A DNA stretch of 64,000 bases from Pterobdella sp. o SKG-2022 (taxonomy: Eukaryota; Annelida; Clitellata; Hirudinida; Piscicolidae): contig OZ038321.1 in the NCBI GenBank assembly GCA_964035795.1, forward strand, positions 578,030 to 642,029, read 5' to 3'. Position 1 is the stretch's first letter. Every line of letters begins with the position of its first letter. Position numbers and translations under genes: made by a program. Under the pieces are notes generated by a model, which searched no databases, was not told the DNA's origin, and was given only the letters and a program-made list of their open reading frames with translations. Below are positions 1 through 16,969 of this stretch, one piece after another.

Positions 1-552
1 AGTGGAAGAGAGCTTCAAGGAAGAGATTTCAACTTAGAAATGAGATATTTTGGAAGTCCACAAAAAAGAGAGTTACAATAGTCGAGCCTGGAAAGAACTA
101 GAGTTTGTCAAGGCAACGGCAGTGTTAAAGGGTAGGAATTTGTGTATTTGTTTGATCGCATGAAGATGAAAGTTGGAGGCTTGTATAAGTTGAGAGACAG
201 AGTGTGTGAAGTTGAAGCTAGGATCGAGTTCCACCTCTTATCTTCAGTTTGGATGATATTGGAAGGTTAGTGTCGTCTAGAGTGACTCCGGAAGAAAGAT
301 TGGATGGATAAGAAGATTAAACAACATTTGATAATGCTTGGAAGACTTGAAAATAATACTTTTTTAAAAAAGTCTTTGATAACTAAAAGCTTGGTAACCT
401 AATGATACTACTAATGTTTGTAGATCGCTTTTGTTTCATCAAGGCTAGAGGGAGTCATTAAGCTTGAATGGCTATTAGCGTCAATTACAATTATCTGAAT
501 TCCATGTTGCATCAGAGATGAATGGTTCAAATTAATTTAATGTACGTAAAAG
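1..552. other. Non-coding stretch at window start
   Basis: No convincing exon is visible. The first ~240 bases are less AT-rich than what follows. The wording around 'GAGTTACAATAGTCGAGCCTGG' resembles the decayed 3' parts of retroelements common in animal genomes, but I cannot assign a family. This is inference from general look only. Confidence 0.3.
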
Positions 553-945
553 GATGATGATGGTGGGGGTGATGATGATGATGAGGATGATGATGATGAT
601 GGTGGTGATGATGATGATGATGATGGTGGTGGTGATGATGATGATGGTGGTGGTGATGATGATGATGGTGGTGGTGATGATGATGATGATGGTGGTGATG
701 ATGATGATGGTGGTGGTGGTGATGATGATGATGATGGTGGTGGTGGTGATGATGATGATGATGGTGGTGGTGGTGATAATGATGATGGTGGTGGTGGTGA
801 TGATGATGATGGTGGTGGTGGTGATGATGATGATGGTGGTGGTGATGATGATGATGATGGTGGTGGTGGTGATAATGATGATGGTGGTGGTGGTGATGAT
901 GATGATGGTGGTGGTGGTGATGATGATGATGATGATGAGAATGAG
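553..945. repeat. (GAT)n/(GGT)n compound microsatellite
   Basis: About 390 bp made almost only of GAT and GGT triplets in alternating blocks, usually four or five GAT then three to five GGT, with occasional GATAAT variants. Both strands stay open for ~158 codons because the triplets contain no stop. The products would be Met/Val or Ile/Thr homopolymers, so this is treated as a repeat and not a gene. Confidence 0.95.
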
Positions 946-2520
946 GATCAAATATTTCCTACTGAGCAATAATAGTGTTTTTTCATCCCAGGAAATGACA
1001 GAATTCATTAAAAATAGTAATATTAATTAAAAAAATACAATAATAACAATAATAATAATAATAATAATTACCATATTGTGAACAGTTATGTATACTAAAT
1101 AGAAACTATGTGAAAATGATTCAAGGTTGTAACAATTTGAATAATAAAAAAAATATTAAAGCAAGGATTAGTATTATTATTATTATTATTGTTATTATTA
1201 ATAAAAAATAACTCAGCTTTGAGTAATGGATAATTGTGTGGTTAATCGCCGTTGTTTTATTTATTTTTTATTATTTAAATTTATTATTATTCTTGTTTTT
1301 TTGTATTTTTTCATCATTAGTTTTTCTATTACTTTTGGTTATTAGTGCTATTATTGTTTTTATTGGTTATTATTATTTTTGTTTTTTTTATTTTTTATCA
1401 TTGTTTTTATTTTATTTTTGAATATTAATTCATTATATACACTTAATTGACGTTTATTTTTTATAATAATTTTTTATTTCCCAATATTTTTGAACTTTTG
1501 TTTGTTTTCCATCTTTTTTTCGATATTATATCGATTATTGAGGTGTTTCCGTGTGAAAAATTGAAGTATAAAAAAATCTTTGAATATTTGTGAAAAAATT
1601 TTTAAAAGTTCCATGGAAGACTTTTTTTAGCGATGTTTTGCAAATTTTTCGTCCATGTTTTCATGAGGAGTGCTTGAGAAATAATTATAAAAAATAATGG
1701 AAAGTTGTTAAAACAAACAAACAAACAAACAAACAAACACACAAACAAAAAACAAAAAAACAGAAAAACAAACACACAAACAAACAAAGAAAAAAATAAA
1801 AAAACAGAAAAACAAACAAAATAACAAACAAACATCTAAAGTTCCTTGTAGGCAGATGATTCAAGACAAAGGCTGTGAGTAGCAACAATAATAATAACAA
1901 TAAAAAAATAACAATGACAGTAAAAAAAATTATGACAGCGATATGAGTAGATTTCTTTGATAACAATAGAGATTATAAACTACAAAATTAACAAGTTAAT
2001 AATAAAAATAAAAATCATAAAAATAAATAAAAAAAATAGAAATAACAATAACAGCAAAAATAATAGAAATAATAACAACAATAATAATTAAAGATAAATC
2101 GAATGTTAAAGAGTTTCCGATTGTGATGGTGTGAGTTTTTGTGGATATGAATGTTTTGGAAAAATAATTATAAATATTTTTATAAATTATTCACAAATAA
2201 ATATGAACTTCTTTCGTTTTTGAGATAGTCTGAATGTTAATATAAATCATATTATATAGAATTATTTTTAAACGGAGAAAAAAAGTTTCAAATAATAATC
2301 TTAAAAATGGAGAAATTTTGTAAGAAAGCAATATAATCAAAACCAAACATCAATGGAGACGTCAACTCAATAGGAATATTATTATTTACATTATAATTTT
2401 TAAAAATTATTTTAATATTTATTATGAATAATGTTTTCTCATTGTAACTCAATCTCATATCATAAACCCATCCAGAACAGCTCCATACCTCAGTCATCCA
2501 CTTGGATAAACTTTTGCCAC
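946..2520. other. Intergenic AT-rich DNA with simple repeats
   Basis: No exon recognised. It holds short (AAT)n and (ATT)n runs near 1040-1075 and 1170-1205, and a (CAAA)n tract at about 1711-1835. Confidence 0.6.
1711..1835. repeat. (CAAA)n-type low-complexity tract
   Basis: Repeated CAAA units with CACA interruptions. The apparent Phe/Val/Cys-rich minus-strand ORFs here are a by-product of the repeat. Confidence 0.9.
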
Positions 2521-2526
2521 GGTATC

Positions 2527-2806
2527 TCTTGTATTGGTTGATGCCGTATACTAATACAAAGAAAATCTTATTTGTATTGGTTAATACCACACTTAATTTT
2601 ATTGTTTAATAATATACCTTATTTTTTTTGTTGAATACCAAAGTTTATTTGTATTGCTGAATACAAAATATTATTTGTATTGGTTGATATCAAACATAAT
2701 TTTCATTGGTTAATACCATACCTTATTTTTATTGGTTTATACCATACCTTATTCGTATTGGTAAATACCATACCTTATTTGTATTGGTTTATACCATACC
2801 TTAAAA
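2527..2806. repeat. 26-bp tandem minisatellite
   Basis: About ten diverged copies of a 26-bp unit of the form TTATTTGTATTGGTTTATAC plus CATACC. The last four copies (about 2700-2806) are nearly identical; the earlier ones are degenerate and vary in length. Confidence 0.85.
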
Positions 2807-3704
2807 AGCTGATGAGGGTAATTTGTTGCTATTGAAAAGATTGAGTAATACCAAAGTATTCAGTTTTTTTAATAGTCGGTGTGATATTAAATCTACTTTT
2901 AAAATCCTGTTGTAGTGTTTAAATGGCGATTATTTATTCTAGTGCGATAGAAAATGTTTAAATTTTCAGAAAATAAATGTATTTGGTACATTGATGAAAT
3001 TATAAACTAACTTTTAACCAAAAATTTAGTTTATGTTTTTTTAAACTGGAGTTATGGGTTTGGATTTTAATTGATAAAACAAAAAAAAAATTAAAAAAGA
3101 ATAAATATTCAAAAATTTAATGTATAGTAGAAATATATTTAAAACCGATTAAAATTGAACCTGTTTTTACACTTAGCTTGAGTTCACGTTTATTGAAATT
3201 TTTTGAAATATCTATTTTTCAATGGAGTTTCTAAATACTGAAATTTGAAATAAAAAATAAAATCGTTTTTAAGTTTCATTAATAAATTTTCAAACGACAT
3301 TTTTCGTGTCTACGTTTCCGAACGTTTCAAAGTTAATTCAACTTGATGCTTCCAAACTAAATCTATTGTCTATTAGTAAACCGGTTTGTTAGAATTATTC
3401 AAATTTATCGATTTAGTATGTTGTATTTTCATCGCATTATAATATGGCATTTTTTTGTCGTTTTCATTGTTTTTGTCTGTTTTTCATTTTGGAATGTACA
3501 TTGGCTAGGATTTATGAAATGCATATTTTGTTCAAATTGAATATTAAGCATATACATCAATTTCAACAAATTAAAAAATTATATTGTTCCAATAGCTTTC
3601 ACGTAATTTTAAAAATATTTAATAATCCAAGAATAGTTCAACAAATATTCTTTCATTAAATATTACTCAACTTAGAATAAAAAAATCTCACAGAATAAAT
3701 TATT
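2807..3704. other. Intergenic AT-rich DNA upstream of Miro
   Basis: No exon seen. A pyrimidine-poor but usable AG (CTCACAG ending at 3693) lies 12 bases before the Miro ATG. It could be the 3' splice site of a 5'UTR intron or a trans-splice acceptor. Confidence 0.4.
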
Positions 3705-10023
<6,319 letters not shown>

Positions 10024-11170
10024 TTTTTAGCGCTCTATTAATGTATTTTGTGGCTCTGTTTCCTACTAATTGGGTTAATTATATGATAATTAAATGTCGA
10101 TCAATCAATATTAATAATAATCATAATAATAGTAAAAATAATTTTAATAATAAAAAAAAGAATAATATTAATAATAATAATAGTAATTATTTTTATAAAA
10201 GAATTTCATTAATTTTGTGTTAAGATTTCATATATGAAGAAAGCATCCGTTTTAAATAAATTTAAATTATATTTTTGATTGAATTTAATTTCAATTTAAT
10301 TAGCTGAGTTTAAGTAAATAATTTTAGTTGTAATAAAGTATGTTGAATTCATTGAAGATTTTTAGATTTTATTTTAAACCATTGATTTAATTAATTATTA
10401 GATTATTAATCGCTATATAATTAATTTTGGGGTATTTTTACTTTTAAGCATTCTTTTTCAACTAGCGTTTTTTTTTAATTCATTATTTTTATACAATATT
10501 TTTTAAAACATTATTTTTATCATCATTTCATGAATATTCACAAAATAATTTTTAGTTTTTCGTAAAATCTTTTCGATAAGTATCGTAAGATCACTTTGAT
10601 CTCCATCGATTAGATACAGCCAACAATCAAACCAACATTTGTATAGCGCTATGCGTATTGGTTAGGTGAGGTTTGTAGTCCCAATTTAATACATTTATAT
10701 TAATTTTTATTCTATAACACGCTTTTAATAAGTTTTTTTTTCAATAAAAGTTCACCATTTTCATTCTTGATCTTCATTGGTGATTTTGTCTGCAGAATTC
10801 TATATGAAGGTATTTCTGAAAAATTCAAATAGTTTCGGAATAACTTATTAAGTTGAATTTTAAAACAAGATTCAATATAAAATAAAAAAAAAATCCTATA
10901 GAATAAAATTATGGAAATTTAAGTTAATGTTAATATTACTTATCGTGAAAAAAAAAGGTATGGCTAAAATTTTATTTTATAAAAGTGATATATTTTTGAG
11001 AAAAAAAGTTTTTAAAACTGTAAAATTAGTTTGATGTTTCCAAAATGAAAAATTAATTTTTTATCAAACAATGAAATATTGGAATTTAATCAGCGCTTGA
11101 TAAAGACAAACTACCTGGACTTTTAAATTTGTAAGAAGTATTAAAACCGGTAAAAAAAACTTGAAACAAA
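10024..11170. other. Intergenic region between Miro and the oxidoreductase gene
   Basis: AT-rich, with no exon recognised. An AATAAA at 10255-10260 lies 232 bases after the Miro stop and is a candidate polyadenylation signal. Around 10640-10670, 'TTTGTATAGCGCTATG' resembles the GCGCTAT tail motif of the local SINE/LINE copies. Confidence 0.5.
10255..10260 (+). promoter_or_regulatory. Candidate poly(A) signal for Miro
   Basis: AATAAA in 'TTTAAATAAATTTAAA', 232 bases after the stop codon. AATAAA is frequent by chance in DNA this AT-rich, so confidence is low. Confidence 0.35.
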
Positions 11171-13543
11171 ATGGTGATAACTGGAATAGTGATTGGTGCA
11201 GGAAATAGAGGATTTATATATGCAGATTATGCTGTCAAAAATCCAGATCTTTTCAAAGTTTTTCTTCTTGTTTTATTTCGATAGTATATTTGAGTCATAT
11301 GATTAGATTAAAGAATTTATTTCAAAAGTAGACTGAATAAACATTTCAGTTTGTAATATTTTAGCGTTTTTTGCAACAGATAGTTGGTGTTGCAGAGCCA
11401 AAGGAATTTAGGAGAAACAAGTTGGCCAACTTACACAAGCTTGAGAAGGGAAATGTTTATGAAGGTGAAAACAATAAATTTTGGAAAATTATTTTGAATT
11501 AAACTTTCATAACATAAGTTGTAAGTTCAAACTCCAAATAGCTTTGTGGTATTTATTTAGGTGAAGTATAATAGCCTGAATAAAATTGTAATAATGTAAA
11601 CTAGTCTTACGAAAAGCTTTGTGGTTTTTTTTAAAAATAAATACTTTTTGTTTGTTAATCTTATTATTTATTCAGATTTTTGGTTTGAATTAGTAAACTT
11701 TCATAATAATGTTTTTATTAGTTAAGTAATGCCATTCTTTTTTTAATGATTAAACCCAATGAAAGTAAATCTAATATTCAAATTTTTCCCTATGGAGACT
11801 GGAAGAAAGTTGCTGAGAGAGATAAGTTTGCTGATTGTGTTCTAATCACAACACAAGATTGCATGCATAAAGTGATGTCACTTTTTGGTTATTTTCAAAT
11901 TTCCAATGAAAATTAGCATTTTCTACTCCATTTTTGTTGGTCAACTCCAACATTAATCAAAAATATTTTTTTTTGTTTCCATCATCTTCTTTTTTTTAGC
12001 TTTTTATCTTGAAACCGCCACGTGGTTTCTAATTACTTCCATCTCACCAACCAGGAACCAGCCATCTCTTTTGCTAATAAAGGTTATCATATCTTTCTGG
12101 AAAAGCCCATGGCTGTAAGTTTAATAATAATAATGATATTAGTATTGTTTTTATTATCAATGAAATAATAATAAAAATGTTAATAATCACTAAAAAAGAT
12201 AAAAATAAAGCAATAATATCAATAATAAAGTAGTAAGAATAATTAAAAAAAAATAAAATAAAAATGAAATGGAAAAAAAGGAAATAATAATAATGACAAC
12301 ACCCTAGGGCTCTTACAAGGAATGCAAGGAGATAGTGGATGCTTGCAAGACTAACAATTCTATGCTGGCTGTGGGTCATGTTCTCAGGTCATTATTATTA
12401 TTATTATTTATATTATTATTAATACTATCTTTTTTTTTAGAGACATCGTAAGTATCTTGTATTTAAAATTTTTGTCTTTATTCTTGTTATTGTTATTTTA
12501 TTGTCATCATCACCACAGATACCACCCACACGCCATGATGATCAAGAAGTTAATAGATGAGGGAGTGGTTGGAGATGTGGTCAACCTGCAGCACCTTGAG
12601 CCGGTGGAGTTCTGATTGTTATGACGATTATTATTAAAAGAATAATTAGTATTATGTTTATTATTTATTTTGGATATTTTTAGTAGTAGTAGTAAAAGTC
12701 CCCCAGAGAGGGGTTTTAGTTGTCCAATCATTAGGTTTCACAGGACGTAATTACGTGTGAATCATAATAAAAACAAGAATAATAATAAAAATAATAATAA
12801 CAACATCATTAAACATTCTGTGCAGATAGGTCATTGGCATTTTGCCCACTCTTTCGTCAGAGGAAACTGGTCAGTGACGTCAAAGAGTAATCCCCTCTTA
12901 TTGGCCAAGTGTTGCCATGACGTAGACTTGATTGATTGGTGGATGGGCGGAGTTCATAAGTGCAAACAGGCCGCCTCTTTTGGGTCTCTTATGCATTTCA
13001 GGAAGGAGAATAAGGTGGGCTGTCGTTTTGAACTTTTATTTTTTTTATTATTTGAACGTAAATATTTTTAACAAATATCGACTAAAAATCATCAACAACT
13101 AATAAAACACACAAACACCAAAAAACATAAAAACTCCACCATCACTCCACACCCCCTCACTCACCTCCCTACACCACCTCAAGCCCCCAGGAGCCTCAGA
13201 CAGATGCCTCACGTGCCCCGTGGAAGACCAGTGCGCCTACTCTGCCAAGAAACTTTACCTCAACCTCATTCAGAAAGTGTCTGGCTGTTTGTCAGTGTCT
13301 ATCTGTCTGTCTGGTTTTGTTTGTTTATTCGTCTGTCTTTTTGTCTATCTATCTATCTGTCGATCCCTATAGCTCAATGTTTGAGCATTAGATTGATTAT
13401 CTGAAGTTACCGGGTTCGATCCCGCGTGGGCCGACAATTAGCACCTGTTCCACAGTGTTTTCGCTACATTAAATTTGTAGCAAGCGCTATCAGGAAAAGC
13501 GATTTATAAATACCGCATTACATTACATCTATCTGTCTATCTA

Positions 13544-13638
<95 letters not shown>

Positions 13639-14479
13639 CTCTATTTACCTATCTATCTATCTATCTATCTATCTACCTACCTACTCGCCCACCAGGGCTA
13701 CAAATACTTCCCCGTTGACGTCATAACAGACGATCCAACAGAGGCATCTGTTCTCGAGGCCCTCAACAACGGACCTTATGGCAGGTAGTGATAACACTAA
13801 TATTTTTTTATTTTTTAAATTCCGGAAATCATTATATTGTCATTATATTGACTAAATTAAACATCATCACCTCCATCATCAACACCATCATCCTCATCTT
13901 CATCTCTACCCTTCTTATCTAGGTGTGTTTATTCGTCTGATAACGATGTCTGTGATAACCAGGTAATTTTTATGTTTAGGAATAACTATAATAATGAAAA
14001 CAACACAAATAATAAAAAAAAAATAATAACAATAATAATAATAATAAACAACAAAAGGTAGTGATATTACAATACGACAACGGAAGTACTGCCACCCTGA
14101 CAACCACAGCTTTCACCGAGAAGTTGTGTGTCAGGAAGGTCACCGTTTGTGGCACCAGGGTTGGACGATATATTCAATTAATTATATTTTTTTGCGATGT
14201 ATAAATTTAATTTGTTTATTTCATTTTTTTAAGCGCTAGATAACTATTTTTTAAAATATTTTTCAGGGCTGTATGGCTTAGTTTTGTTTTGTTAATTAGC
14301 GCTAGATAAATTGAAAATATTTTTGTTTTTGTTAATTTGCGTATTTTAAAATTATTATTAATATCATTCTTATTATTATTGCTGTTATTATCACCGCTTA
14401 GGGTGAAATATCGAGTCATTTCGACGAGAGACGAGTACACGTGTATGACTTTCTCACTAAGAAGACCAGTCTGTCTTTC

Positions 14480-14526
<47 letters not shown>

Positions 14527-15089
14527 AATAAATATTAACACATGATAATAATTATTATCAATATTATTGTTTCTATTATGCACAGCTTCCCACGAGGTGG
14601 AGGCTAGCAGTGGCCACTCCGAATGTGATTATATGTCCATCAAGTCTTTTGTGAATGCTGTGCAGGTGAGGAGGTGGGATAGGGGGTGTATGGTGGTGTG
14701 GTGGTGTAGGGGGGGGAGTGTGAAAGGGGGAAAAAGGTGGTGGAGTGATGGCGGTGTGAGAGATGCTTCAGGAATGTCAATGGTGTGATGTGATGATGTT
14801 AGTGTGATGGTGGTTGTGTTAAATGAATGAGGTTTGGTGTGACGGAGATGGTTTGGAGGTGAGGGAAGGGGGGGTGGATGTTGCTGTTATTTTCTTGATA
14901 TAAATGATCCTACTAATAAAAATAATAGAAAAAATAATAAATAACAAAAACTCTCCAACCTCCCAGAACAATGACGAGAGCTTGATATTAACAGGAGCTG
15001 TGGAAAGCCTCAAGAGTCATCTAAACTGCTTTGCTGCGGAGGAAGCCAGACTGCAAAACAGGGTCGTTAGACCGGAAGAGCTTTTATGA
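11171..15089 (+). CDS. Gfo/Idh/MocA-family NAD(P)-dependent oxidoreductase
   Basis: Predicted dehydrogenase acting on a sugar- or inositol-like substrate; the real substrate is unknown. Fourteen exons: 11171-11257, 11380-11464, 11798-11871, 12055-12114, 12308-12387, 12519-12603, 12826-13014, 13184-13276, 13696-13784, 13923-13962, 14058-14159, 14402-14468, 14586-14665, 14967-15089, giving 417 aa. The N-terminal Rossmann fold begins GIVIGAGNRG (dinucleotide-binding GxGxxG, residues 9-14), then VGVAEP (~32-37) and the family signature EKP (98-100). K185 precedes CCHDVDLIDWW (186-195), the usual catalytic region. A cysteine cluster, RCLTCPVEDQCAYSAKK, places Cys at 228, 231 and 237 and could bind a metal. 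No signal peptide or membrane segment is seen, so it is probably cytosolic. Exon 12's donor (GTCTGT at 14469) is the weakest junction, chosen because it keeps phase. Intron 8 carries a SINE and a (TATC)n block. Confidence 0.92.
11530..11640. mobile_element. Family A fold-back element, solitary arm
   Basis: In intron 2 of the oxidoreductase gene. 'AATGTAAACTAGTCTTACGA' then 'AAAGCTTTGTGG' is the reverse complement of the family core. A second shorter 'AGCTTTGTGGTATTTATTTA' lies just upstream at about 11540. Confidence 0.55.
13366..13530 (+). repeat. tRNA-derived SINE
   Basis: Starts with a tRNA-like head: A box 'TAGCTCAATGTTTGAGC' at ~13369-13385 and B box 'GGGTTCGATCCC' at ~13412-13423. A unique middle follows, then a 3' tail 'GCGATTTATAAATACCGC' and 'ATTACATTACATC'. 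It is flanked on both sides by (ATCT)n, suggesting insertion into a pre-existing microsatellite in intron 8. The anticodon and acceptor arms do not close properly, so it is a SINE and not a tRNA gene. Confidence 0.8.
13531..13684. repeat. (TATC)n microsatellite
   Basis: About 150 bp of nearly pure TATC units with a few TGTC and TACC variants, ending 12 bases before the exon 9 acceptor. Confidence 0.95.
14479..14525. repeat. (AAT)n microsatellite in intron 12
   Basis: About fifteen uninterrupted AAT units directly downstream of exon 12 of the oxidoreductase gene. Confidence 0.95.
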
Positions 15090-16230
15090 GTGTTTTATAT
15101 GCAGTTTTTTTGGTTGAATTTTTGTAGTTTTGAAGTTTGTTGCATGAAAGTGGGTCACATGTGGTATTTTTTTTGCTATAAATAACATCTTGGTTTGACT
15201 CATGGGTAGAAACAATTTTGTTGCTTACTGCAACAGTTATCTCCATGCCTTGCTTTTTTTAGATTTAATATTATTATTATTGTTAATATTATTACCATTT
15301 TTATTTATTTATTATTATAAATTTGTTTTTTTAATTATTAATTTAACGTCTTTTGTTTAATTGCAAGAAATTACATATATGCATATATATATATACATCA
15401 CTGTTTTTTTTAAATATTTTGATTCTTAGTTGTTGATCATAATTATCTTATTCATATTAATTGGTTTATTTCATTTGTTATTGAAATAATAATAATATTC
15501 ATACTAATATTACTTTTTTTTATTTTTTCACAAATTCCTCCAAACATTTTGTGCAACTTTATTATTTTTCTCCCGTTTCATCATTTATTCCTAAATTCCC
15601 TCTAATTTCTGCTCTTCATTTCTTCAACTCATTAACAAATCTCCAATCGACTCACCCACTTGAAAATATTAAACTCAAAAGGTGAAGCACTGTGATCATA
15701 GTAAGAAGGACAAAACATATTCGCTCTTTTAGAAGACACAAACTTAAGATTGGTAAGTTAGCCATTTTCATGAACAAATATATTCGGACACTTGAGAGGA
15801 GATTAGTTGTGGTGTTTATAAAAATGAAGGTGAAAATTTATTCCAGGTACAATACCACCAATAATAACAATAATAATAAAAATAATAAGAATAAGACTCA
15901 AAAAATAACAATTAGCATAATAATGGTCATAAAGAATCAACTAGTTCATCAATCATAAAAATAATAAATAAAATCATAACAATAATAAATAAATAACGAT
16001 GATATATAAAAATAATAATATAATTATACACATAAAATGAAAATAAAAAATACCACAGAATAATAATAAAAATGATGCCAAAAAAAAAAAAAATGCTCAT
16101 TATTTTTATTATTCAATAAAAATTTTGAAAAGTTTATCAAGATGCAACTTAACTCTGTATAAGTCGAAGTCAAACAATGGCACTAAAGATGATGATGAGC
16201 TTACATTACCAAGTGATAAAAAACATGCCT

Positions 16231-16371
16231 AGAAACAAACACTGAAGTTTATTGAGAAACTTGATACACGAAGCTTTTCATAAAAGTATCTTACATTATC
16301 TAGCGTCACACTAGATAATGTAAGATACTCTTACGAATCAAGTTTCTCAATAAACCTTAGTGTTTGTTTCT
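16231..16371. mobile_element. Palindromic (fold-back) repeat, family A, both arms
   Basis: The left arm from 'AGAAACAAACACTGAAG' to 'CTTACATTATCTAG' pairs with the right arm 'CTAGATAATGTAAG' to 'CTTAGTGTTTGTTTCT', with a loop near 16303-16309. Arms are about 65-75 bases. The right arm lacks about 11 bases corresponding to 'ACACGAAGCTT' of the left arm. No coding capacity. Confidence 0.85.
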
Positions 16372-16437
16372 ATTATGTGTTATATTGATTTCCGCTTATT
16401 TTACGTTCAATATGCTTGGAAACTTAATCTGATTATA

Positions 16438-16482
16438 ATGTGACTGGGGCATGTACAGCAGTCGACCTAGATTATTGATGCT
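16438..16482. repeat. Dispersed hairpin repeat, family B (partial)
   Basis: 'GACTGGGGCATGTACAGCAG' then 'TCGACCTAGATTATTGATG' matches the copies at 22995-23062 and 41657-41712. Confidence 0.6.
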
Positions 16483-16969
16483 ATAATAGAATAATATATA
16501 AAAAAGGCCATTTTATTTGGGGCAGATATGCATGAATTGATGAGGTAAGGAAAGATTAACGGAAGCTGATTGGTTGGCTTGAATAAATCTTAACACACAA
16601 GTTGAGGATTTAGCAATATCTAGAATGAGGATTGAAAAAGAAAAATATTGAAATATCAAATAAAATGGTGATGCTTTATTGAATTCAATTTTATATATCA
16701 AATTTTGTGATGATAAAAAGATTTTATGAAAAATATATTTAAAAATGCAAAAGCAAATAACATTTGAATGGATTAAATAGCCTAGAACGAAATTAGTATA
16801 TAGCAAATTTCAAAATTTAAAGGTATGACTAACAACAACAGGTGTATATTTTTGTAGCACTGAATTTATAAATAAATGAAAAAGATTGAAGTTAGCTGAA
16901 TGACATTGTAAAAAAAAACACATGAAAATAATAACAATAATAATAGTGAATAATAAAAAAAATAATAAT

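Larger units (their letters stand above)
15090..16969. other. Intergenic region, convergent 3' ends
   Basis: Lies between the tail of the oxidoreductase gene (+) and the tail of the JmjC gene (-). AT-rich with (AAT)n fragments, and no exon recognised. It contains a fold-back element (16231-16371) and a second hairpin-repeat fragment (16438-16482). A minus-strand AATAAA (plus TTTATT at 16675-16680) could serve the JmjC gene. Confidence 0.5.

Noticed and set aside
532..1030. Long ORFs on both strands (Ile/Thr-rich and Met/Val-rich)
   Set aside because: Pure translation of the GAT/GGT microsatellite; no start context, splice pattern or non-repetitive residues.
13366..13440. Apparent tRNA gene
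   Set aside because: A and B boxes are present but the acceptor and anticodon stems do not pair and a SINE-type tail follows, so it is classed as a SINE.
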